Source of the DNA: Xylaria sp. FL1777 | Lineage: Eukaryota > Ascomycota > Sordariomycetes > Xylariales > Xylariaceae | Direction of reading: 5' to 3' | Assembly (NCBI GenBank): GCA_022578965.1 | Contig: MU400568.1 | Coordinates: 1 to 64,000 of the forward strand | Length of the DNA stretch: 64,000 nt | Shown here: positions 55,232 to 64,000 of the stretch, one piece after another | How the letters are laid out: each line of letters begins with the position of its first letter | How positions within the stretch are numbered: the stretch's first letter is position 1 | Position numbers and translations under genes: made by a program | Notes under the pieces: model-generated | What the model was told of the DNA's origin: nothing | Databases searched by the model: none | Seen by the model: only the letters and a program-made list of their open reading frames with translations

Positions 55232-58200
55232 CTATCTCCGCTCCACTAGCAAAAAGTGCATCGCCGCGTAAGCTAAAATCACAAATACAGCTGCAAAGAT
55301 GCCGAGGTTGATGATGTCCATCCACTTGGCGCCATTGTCGAAACCGAACGAGCTCAGAATAGCGGCGCCTGGTACCGTGATATCGAGCCCATACTTCTTG
55401 TCCACTAGCGTCAGTTTGACCACTTCGTTGACAATGAGTGCTTCGAAACCATAGTGGAATATAGATAGAGATTGTAGCCACAAGGCCGCATCCGGAATCT
55501 TATTATGATTCAGCAGCAGTCCGGCGAATAGTAGGGAAAACAGCATGACAAGGCTACCGATTAGGTTGGCGACACCACCATCCTTGCAGACAATGCCTAT
55601 GAAAAAGCAAATGGCTGCGGCTGCAAGATTGAAGAGAACCAAGGTCAGCATGAAGGTGAAGAAGTGTGGTGCATCTGGTATGAGGCCGGTCATCGGGTAG
55701 ATGATGGCACCCATAAGAATCGGGGGGATGATCCTCAGAGGGATTATATCAAACATGACTTTAGCTACAAAATACGTAATGGGGGAATAGTACCCGTTAG
55801 CTCGCTCGCGAACAAATAGGAGTCGTTCGGAAGCGAACACGTTTAGGCTAGTGAGCGTACTAAAGCCGAAGAGAGCGAGGAGGAAGAAGAAAAGCCCAAG
55901 TCGATTCTGGAAGCCGGGTATATCGTCCGTCAGGCCGTAGAAGAGATAGCCGGAGAGGACTGCCAGAACAATGGCGATGGCATAATGGGTTAGCATTAGA
56001 AGTGGGTTGCGGTAGAGATTTTTCCACGTCCGCTGTGACAAGATGATGAACTGTCGGAGATAACCAACTCGAGCATAACCACGACCAATCGCGCTTCCGT
56101 TGCTATTTCCAACAACGACGCCATTTTGTCCATTTGCCTCACGTGCAACGGCCGCGGCCTGCAGGATTTCATCGTGGATATCACCCGCGATATCGGATTC
56201 AGCGAATGACAGAACGAGACTATCGAGGTTGGTTCCGGCTGCTGGAGGGAGGTCATGAACATCTTCAACGATGATCTGGGGCGGGACCACACCTGCAGGC
56301 TGTGTGTGGAGTTTGTATGCTCCGACTTCTTCTTCCACATCAGACGATGTAGCTGTGTCGGCAGTATTCTTGCGCCGAGTAAAAAGTTCTCGTTCTTGAC
56401 GTGCCCTGACAGAATTCTTACGTTTGTTCACGGGCCGACTTGAGGATGGTTCAGCGATAGAGCTTTCTTCAGCAGTACTGTTACCAGAAATACTAGCTAC
56501 CGACTTTACAGCCTGGGTGCTGCTTGGGCCAACACTACTCGCAGTATCATTCAACAGGCTCCCGTCATCGAAGGCCCCTGCGTTGCTAGCATGCATGGTC
56601 AAATCAACGAGATAGTCGGCGATATTGAATCCAGGTGGGCATGCGTAGCCGATTTCGTCGAAATAATCCTGGCATCGCGAAAAGGGCCCTGAAAAGACAG
56701 TCTTGCCTTGGGCTAAGAGAACAAGGCGATCGAACAAGGCAACAATATTCGATCGTGGTTGATGAATGGTGAAGATAACGGTGCGCTTATATGTCTTGGC
56801 CAGGGTCACTAGACATTCGATGACGTTATATGCGTTATAGGCATCGAGACCGCTTGTCGGTTCGTCCAGGAAGAGAATTGATGGGCTCGTAACGAGTTCG
56901 CAGGCGATGCCGACACGACGCTTTTCTCCACCCGAAATACCGCGTCCCTTGCCTTCTTCAGACCCGATCAGTGAGTCCCGAATGTGATAAATGCCGAGTT
57001 GCTTCTCAACTTCATATACGCGTTGCTCTTTGGCCGCGCGACCCATGTGTCGGGGAAGTCGGAGGAGAGCGCTAGTCAAGATGGTCTCATGAACAGTGAG
57101 AGTAGGTAGCATTGTGTCCTCTTGATCAACGAACCCAATAACGCTCTTAAAGTCGGCATCGGTAACCTTCTCACCGTTAACATAGAAGTCCCCAGAAAAA
57201 TGGCCTCGTTTATTCTTGCGAGCAAGAATGTCCAAGAAACTCGTCTTTCCTGCGCCGGAAGCACCCATGATAGCAGTAATCTCCCCAGGGTGGGCGATCC
57301 CGCGAATATCGCTGAGAATAGTTTTCCCGTTTAGACCGTAGCTAACATTCTCGAAATACAACGTGGCCGGCTTGTGGTCGGCCATGAGTTTTGTGGACTC
57401 GTCGTCGGAGTCATCTAGATGGATAGGTCCATACTTATACTGGCGGCGCGAAAGGTACCATGTTATCAAGATAACTGCCACAACAAACAGAGAGCAGCCA
57501 GCAATGACGCCGGCGATCAGGGGAGTATTGATGGTCTTCACAGGTCGCTGATATCCGGGCACTTCGGTGTGGTAGAGGCATTCACCGGATCGACAGTCCA
57601 ATTCGATACTCTCGTCGCCGAATATGCTCCGAACCATCCAGTCCAACTGCGGCTCCTTGAACTTGCATTCGTTGACGCCACCATCTTGCTGCAAGCACTC
57701 AAATGTGGCTGGGCCTTCCACAGCCTCTCTCAGGAAATCAGTAAGATCGATGGAACCTTCAAGACCGCAGAGGAATCGATCCGTGATACACCCACACTTG
57801 ACGTCGGGACACTTATAATAGGTGCTGTTCTGATCAGAGGTGAACGTTGCACTTGACTCACAGTGCTCCAGATGGCAATAGAAAGACTCGACTCGGTCGA
57901 CCCAGACTACAGCGTCGGAATTAGTTCAGTTCCACTAATAAATAGAAAGATCATGTGGTGTAATAGGCAAATTACTCACACTGAAAGTCACAGAAACCAG
58001 TCTCTTTGTCGCACATGAAGGTCGCCTGAGGGATCTTGCCATCAAGCATAGATAGAATCTTCTCGTTTGTGACACCACACATCTGGTAGTTATTTTTAAC
58101 CACTTCGCCATTCTGGTAGCACACGCCATCTTCTCCAGTCTCCATCAAGGCATTGCAAGCCTTGTCGTCAGTGCAGACGTTGCAGTTGATACCCGTCCAG

Positions 58201-58686
58201 CCGTCGTCGCAATCGCAAGTGTCGCCAGATCGTATGGGTCGATCTTTGCCTCGTGCCAACGAGCCGCATGCTGTTTAGTTGTCAGTGCCAAGTCAACACG
58301 GGCAGGACGTATTTATTCAGAGGCGGTCTAACTTGGTTGCAGACAATCATCCCCTCCGAACCCCGCAGGACAGTCACATTGACCGCTATATTCGTTGCAG
58401 TGGGCAAATTGACCGCATTCGTAGACGGGTAAGAAGCAATTGAAGCTATCATGCGCACGCGCGCAACAACGTTAGTTCGCTGGGATGAAGGATATAGAGT
58501 GAGGTGTTGTTGTGGAGTAGGAATATGGCAACTAGCTTACCATGGTGGACAATCATCCGGCCTATCGTCCATGAGAGCCAACTGCGCCCGCATCATGTCG
58601 ACCTGGGTATAGTTCTTCTGGGCAGCGACCACGCACGACAGGAAAGCCGCCGCGAGCGTGACGAGCCGAAGAGTCGGCGGCGACAT
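55232..58686 (-). CDS. adp1: Adp1-type ABC transporter (ABCG half-transporter with EGF-like N-terminus)
   Basis: Exons 58686-58541, 58445-58333, 58270-57980 and 57906-55232 give 1074 residues. Introns are 95, 62 and 73 nt. A signal peptide ([13 protein letters not shown]) opens the protein. Next comes a Cys-rich luminal region with EGF-like units ([35 protein letters not shown]). The first span ([20 protein letters not shown]) leads to the nucleotide-binding domain with Walker [10 protein letters not shown], signature [11 protein letters not shown] and Walker [15 protein letters not shown] long Ser-rich linker (including [20 protein letters not shown]) precedes a six-span ABC2-type domain starting [20 protein letters not shown] and ending MHFLLVERR. 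The arrangement is that of yeast Adp1, a transporter of uncertain substrate located in internal membranes. The TTC codon at the third junction leaves the exon 3/4 splice slightly uncertain. Confidence 0.93.
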
Positions 58687-61444
58687 GTTGGGGAATGCTC
58701 GGGGTGCCAACGAGACGCGGGATATTAACTTGGTTGGGGTGGAGGATAGTCACGTAAAGTAAAGGTTGTATAGTTTGTATAGCTGTATAGTCGTGTGGTT
58801 GTGTGGTTAACGATAGATATGGGCATTCAGACCGGAGCTGCCGAGAGATCAGGTGACGTTGAGGTCGGGTCGAGGATCGCGAGCTTCAAAGTGACTGACG
58901 ATCGACAACGGTTGGCGACGGCAGCGCTAGGCTACCACATCAGATTACTATAGCACTCTAGGACAGCGGCGATACGCAGGTATCGGGATGGAGATGCCCC
59001 CGCGAGTTGTTGTTTTGACGAGGGTTGATGGACTATGCCGAGTTTAGGTATATGTTATAAAGAGGCCAGAAGTTACTCCATAAAAGAGATGTATAAGTAA
59101 AAGCTCGGGACTGACACAAAACCGATCATCACAGCTGGACCGTAGGAGTTTCCCGAGGTAGGTAAGTAGGTAGGTAAGTAGGTAGGCAGTGAAGGTGGAG
59201 GATGACTGCCTGATTGATTGATTGATTGATTGCTCCTGAATCCACGAGAGCTTGATAAGGTAGGTAAGTAGGTACCTACCTAGGTAGGTAGTATGTGCCC
59301 AGGTGGCTTTAGCTGGGGCTTGAGCTGGGGAGACACATGGCCCAACCTGAAAGCAGCCCCATCCATCCATCCATCCATCCTTACGCCTACCTAGGTACCT
59401 AGAAAAGCTGGGGTAAGCACAGTGTAAATGCAGCCAGTAGCCACTATCCGATATACCTACCACGTCAACTTCCAGACTGATGCATCCATGCACAGTCCCC
59501 TCTTCCTCAAATAGGCACTGTCTATGTAGTGCACCTACATTATGTAGGCTACATACGCAGTAATGGAGAGCATCTCTTCGCTTATAAGTATTCACTTTGC
59601 TTTTCGTTTCCAGCTTTAAGAACAAAGCGATTGATTGGCATTTTATGTCTCAGGGTTCATCCACTTATGTATCCATGTGTGTATCAGATATAGACTCACC
59701 ACCCAACGTGCCTATACGCCACAGGGTTGCTATTTATTCGCTACTTACCTACGAAGTATATCCCTTTAAATATTCCTTGGCAGAACTACAGAACAGGTTT
59801 TCATCTTTCAAGTACCTACTTCTAAACTATTCACCCCAGGCGGAGTGGTACTTATCTGAGGAGGTGAACAGTCAGTCTCTACATTAATCCATTACATGAA
59901 GATGCAAAGAACACAAGGACACTTTTCGTGAAATATATACTCGCCCATCATACCCTAGCGGATATACACATCTGATCCAATTTAAGGGAGTCTATCTAGA
60001 AAACTTCGAATCACTTATAATTTATGTAGTCGCTTAATAAACTTTGCAAATGATCTCAAGATAGTCCTTGCTATAGAGAAAATGGAGACCTACCCAGGTC
60101 TTCTGCCCAGGTATTTATGCACTTTACGGTAGCAATAAAAATAAACTGTGCTGCATTAAAGCATACCTAGGTACCTATTTTAACAGCAACTTTATTCATA
60201 GAACAAGCGAAACGGTTTACATATTGATAATAAATACTATACGTCCCAAGTGCTGTGTGAATTGTCTACGTGGTGTTTATCACTTAGGAGGCTGCAGAGT
60301 AGACTATATAAATCACGAGTCTATATAACCCTAGTGTACATAGGATGTTAAGAAACCTTGTATGCCCAGGGGGCTTAACAAGACCGTGCTGGGGTTTTCC
60401 TCATATTTACGGTACAGCCCCTTGACTTCTTCCTGGCTGGGTATCTTCATTCGCTCTTATCGTGGTTCCCATTGGCAAGTACTTTTCTTCTTCACTATAT
60501 ATCACAATAGCCTCCGGCTCTTTCTTAGCTTGAATATATGCAGTTTAAATGCCAGAGACTAATTATCGATTCAACAGACACGCGGTCCTATATTAGTTAT
60601 TGGTTGATTACCCCCCGCTAACATTCCTCGCGGAATAATAGTCCAGGAGCAGCCATCGCGATCATGGCAGCAATCATTGATGTGTATGTCATTATCATCG
60701 ACTAGGGGTTTTCTCTACTGTGACTATAATATGAGCAAAAGGATGGAATTAGAGCAATCGCGGCTAGCATACACGTGGCACGGCGCATGGGGTTCGCTGG
60801 GGACATAAGCTCCCTGTTCAAATGTCCAAAATCGGAGGTCCGGTCTCATCACTGTTTACTAAGGTTAACCTTAGCCTTTATGACAGGCCACGAGGCTGAG
60901 CGGACAGAACTCAAGTAAAGTACCTATTACTCAGGTAGTTAGACCTTCCGGGGTCTTCGGTACTGGCCCTTGAATTCAAGTGTAGTGACGTGTAATCGGT
61001 TTGAGAATGATGTGTTTCTTGTATTATTAGCAGGGATCACCAGAGTAATTTTAAGTCCCTTACGTACACAATAGGAACGTATAGTACATTCATAATATGC
61101 TCAGCCAGACAGTCGCCCTACCAAATACCTACTTAGATAGGTAGATGAGAGCCTCAAGCATAAATGTAGCATAGTTATCTAACCGATCTACTCTATCTCT
61201 TAACCAAGATACAGTTCATCCCACACATGCATTCCGCCGTTATCGTGACTTCATTCCGAGAGTGGCAACCTGACCCAGGGTATTTCGCTCATGACCATGT
61301 CCAGCAGATCCTCTCTAATTCCAAAATAGCCTCCCTCCCCGCAACATTTCATATCATGAGAAAATGCGACATGCAGTCTCGCTATCTTGGTGATTCTATA
61401 ACCATTCAACCGTCTATAAACCGGTAATAAATGCTTAAGCCAGT
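58687..61444. other. 2.8-kb intergenic region rich in simple repeats
   Basis: Upstream of ADP1 lie TAGG/TACC arrays (59156-59190 and 59258-59296), ATTG repeats (59213-59232), CCATCC repeats (59361-59380) and further TACCTA sites near 60090-60180 and 61125-61145. A 193-codon minus frame at 59044-59625 is produced largely by these repeats. No gene is supported. Confidence 0.5.
59156..59296. repeat. TAGG/TACC tetranucleotide arrays
   Basis: Two arrays of TAGGTAAG/TAGGTAGG units flank an ATTG array. The second contains the palindrome TAGGTACCTACCTAGGTAGG. The same units recur in shorter form before several other genes in the window. Confidence 0.75.
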
Positions 61445-63289
61445 TTACGCATGTCCGGACCCAGCCAGCCGCGCAATCTCCCTAGCAGCTACATATCGTC
61501 CCGGGTCTTTTCGAGCATTCTGACCCAACCTCTCAGCCTTCTTTCTTATTTGAAGGCCTTCTTCTCCTCCGTCGATCACCTTGAGGAAACTCTCGCGTAA
61601 CCCCTCAACGGTCCAGTTTGGTGCTGAGGCTCGATTGGCGTAGATACCGACGCCGACGTCTTCGGCCAGCTGTGCATAGTTGTAACAGTCTAGCCACATA
61701 GGAAGAACGACCTGAGGGATTCCAGCCCTGGGAGGTAAAGTCAGCGCACATGAAATTTAATGGGTGACGTGACAACCCACGCAATAGCTTCGTGATAGCA
61801 GTTTGCCCCTCCATGGTGGACAGAGGCTACAACATGGCCCGTGTCCATTATCGACGCCGGGCTAACAGTGAGCCAATTTGTGACTCTAAGCCGGCCCTGA
61901 TCTATGATCTTCTGAGCCGGTAGCGTGTAATTATCCGGTACGTTCTCAGCCATGGCTATCTTCCACAACACCTGTACATCAGTCTTGGCGAGAACTTCTT
62001 CTAGAGCCAGCGCCATTGTCGTTGCGTGATGCTCCGAGTAGGTGAAGATACTCCCGAGATTCACAAGCACCGTCGGTGCTCTCGACAGCCAGGCCACTAA
62101 TTCCGGGTCCTGCCCGATAGCTGGCTCAGCGTCAAAGATGATAGGTCCTGTACAGGTGACGTTAGGAGGAACCACGTCGAGAGCAATGCTGGCTTCCGCC
62201 AGTTCTTGTGAAATCCATGGTCTGTCGGCAGGGCGTTTCTTGGTGAGCGATTCCTGTATCCCGTGCGCCTCGAGTTTGTGTTTAGTTCCATTAAAATCTG
62301 GTCTGTTCAGAACCCCATAAATGAAGCGCACCGTGAAATAAATGTTCTCGGGGATTTTCTGCCACTATAGTACTCAAAGTTAGATATCGCCATTTTCAGC
62401 ACACTGCGTGAGAAGTTTGAGTATCTGGAAAGCCTCCCGGATATTCTCATTTCTCGAAACAGAGCACTTATATTCTAGAAGCCGCCAAAAAGAAGTTGAA
62501 AATAACACCAGGAATTACTCACTGGCAACGGGGAGGGAAAGTCACAACCAACTCTGAAATGACTTATTAGTTGCTATTCAACTTCGTGTCTTATGGCGGG
62601 TCGTGGACGAACCGGGGAAATTTCGTGAAAATGCTTCTGAGTGGCTGTTCACTCCAGAACGTGTCGGCCAGAACATTAGGAGCAAGGTAGGTATACAAGC
62701 GATCCCTCTGGATGGCGGCATCTATCGTCGGTCTAAGGGCAAGATCTAAAACGACCACGGCCGGGTCGACGGCTTCAATAATTTCCGTGGCTCTCTGAAA
62801 GATCTCCACGTGATCATCTCCATCCCAGGGTGACATTGCAGGCTGGATAAAACGCATTATCTCGTTCATGCCCTTTACTCCAGGTGGATGGAGAAGATGG
62901 CGAGCAGACTTCCCCCCAACGCCGCCCATCTGGTTCGAAAGCGCTTGTGCGTATTCCCGTCCCGGGAGCTCATGAAACTGAATATCCTTAGCGGCCTCGA
63001 ACTTCTCCCGGGCCATGGAGGAGACCTTCGCCACTTTGGAGGCAAGTCGAGGGAAGGAAGCAATATGGACGTCGATGCCAGGATACTTCTCCAGGAGCGC
63101 ACCAGTTGTTGCCAAGTGTACGTTGCTCAGGCCATACTCGGCGTTGATGAAAAATAGGACGGTCCCGTTCTTCCCCTGGACCGTTGGGGTAAACTCATCT
63201 TTTGGCGACGGTGAGGCTCGAGTCAGGAACACGGCGACTAGGACCGCGAGAGCCGCAACCGCAGCCGCTATCTGACGGAATCGACCCAT
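61445..63289 (-). CDS. Membrane-anchored UDP-glycosyltransferase (GT1-like)
   Basis: The enzyme is predicted to transfer sugar from a UDP-sugar to a small acceptor or lipid. Exons 63289-62613, 62553-62523, 62364-61781 and 61727-61445 give 524 residues. The 31-nt second exon restores the expected FPSPLPWQKIPENI. The N-terminus is a type II-like anchor (IAAAVAALAVLVAVFLTRA), followed by GTVLFFINAEYGLSNVHLAT with a His at the usual catalytic position. The C-terminal half has TVLVNLGSIFTYSEHH and the donor-binding signature VHHGGANCYHEAIAAGIPQV then PMWLDCYNYAQ. The usual Asp-Gln pair that binds the sugar reads Asp-Cys, which may shift donor choice. No biosynthetic cluster partner is evident; ADP1 lies 2.8 kb away. 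Confidence 0.88.
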
Positions 63290-64000
63290 CGTTAAGCACT
63301 CACTGTTCCAGACGGAACGTATAACGCCAGGAAGGAGATCGAAAGGAAGGGAGGTGTTTCATAAAAGAAAGACGAATAAACAAACATAAGACAAAAAACA
63401 ACAACAAGAAGTGGTGTCACAAGCACAAACCAGTTGGCGGGACTCGACAAATCCTGAGTGTACTAATACGCACCTTTTCAGTAAGAGGTACTTCCCCAAA
63501 GAGATTACTAGCGCACCAACATGACAGCACCCTAGTCACAAGTAACTGTAGTATAGTGTCGAGTCCAAGAGGAATTGATCTTCTAGGATGCGCCCGATGC
63601 CATTTCCGTACGCATAGGGCCAAGAGACCCTCAACATACATCTAACTGAATACACCATCGAATACCTGCATGACGAGTCTCGGCCGGGACGCTGCATGAG
63701 AGGGTGATGTCACGTCTCAAAGTCCATAATAACATCGAAATCAAATCTCACCATGCAGAGAATCAACACACGCACCAACACTTATGTGATGGTCATAAGA
63801 TCTCCTGGCCCAGAATATGCACTTCCTCGACGATAGCGGTGTGTACACCCCTCCTTATCTTTCTATTTATAGCCAATAGGTGCTTTTTTCTCGACGGCTG
63901 CTTATACTGGGCCTAGGTATCATTAGTAGTATCTCCTCTACGCTGTAGGTAGATCGCGAAATTCACATGGGAAAAATTCTATGAAAATTGAAATCTCGCG
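63290..64000. other. Upstream region of the glycosyltransferase
   Basis: This 711-bp stretch has an A-rich patch next to the gene (63370-63410) and a TAGGTA site near 63915 and 63945. No coding or RNA signal is supported up to the window end. Confidence 0.45.

Noticed and set aside
59213..59232. Short direct repeats as a possible CRISPR array
   Set aside because: They are eukaryotic microsatellites without spacers; CRISPR arrays are not expected in a fungal nucleus.
59156..59296. TAGG arrays as an internal telomere
   Set aside because: The unit is TAGGTA/TAGG, not the TTAGGG of filamentous ascomycetes, and it is scattered at many promoters.
59044..59625. A 193-codon minus frame upstream of ADP1
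   Set aside because: It is made mostly of TACC, ATTG and CCAT repeats (YLLTYLLTYL-type translation) and has no domain.

Overview
The window is nuclear DNA of a filamentous ascomycete (Pezizomycotina, most likely a Sordariomycete; the class is inferred). Genes have short spliceosomal introns of 48-330 nt with GT...AG ends and CTAAC/CTGAC branch points. Fungus-specific genes are present (MDM12, PET123, a CBM1-bearing GH18 chitinase). The first 460 bases are almost pure A/T, and old coding relics carry CAR-to-TAR stops, which points to repeat-induced point mutation (RIP).

Left part, 1-11 kb. An AT-only block gives way sharply to MDM12 (ERMES, +). A small spliced gene of unknown function (143 aa, -), an SRPK-like kinase (+), a 939-aa tandem kinase/pseudokinase (-) and a 55-aa two-exon gene (-) follow.

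Accessory part, 11-28 kb. This is a gene-poor stretch with a diverged inverted repeat, a TPR relic and a stop-ridden pseudogene, then two paralogous polytopic membrane proteins (+, 748 and 758 aa), a tail-to-tail third membrane protein of another family (-, 734 aa) and a single-span membrane-protein remnant. A degenerate intron-containing tRNA-Ile and a G-run repeat lie between the paralogs.

Metabolic part, 28-43 kb. An acyl-CoA dehydrogenase ending AKL and a D-amino-acid oxidase ending AKI converge tail to tail, a probable peroxisomal pair; the oxidase shows an apparent 1-nt frameshift. Next come a tRNA-Gln(CUG), a broken blade-repeat gene, a large disordered protein of unknown function, and a paraoxonase-like protein converging on a secreted chitinase.

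Right part, 44-64 kb. After a 4.1-kb gene desert come a secreted PIR-like/But2-like wall protein, NOG2 and PET123 (mS26) sharing a divergent promoter, the ABC transporter ADP1 and a membrane-anchored UDP-glycosyltransferase.

Exons were joined by eye, using splice signals and reading frame. All lengths derived this way are models without transcript support. TAGGTA/TACCTA tetranucleotide clusters recur in the spaces next to intact genes and appear sparse in the degenerate deserts.
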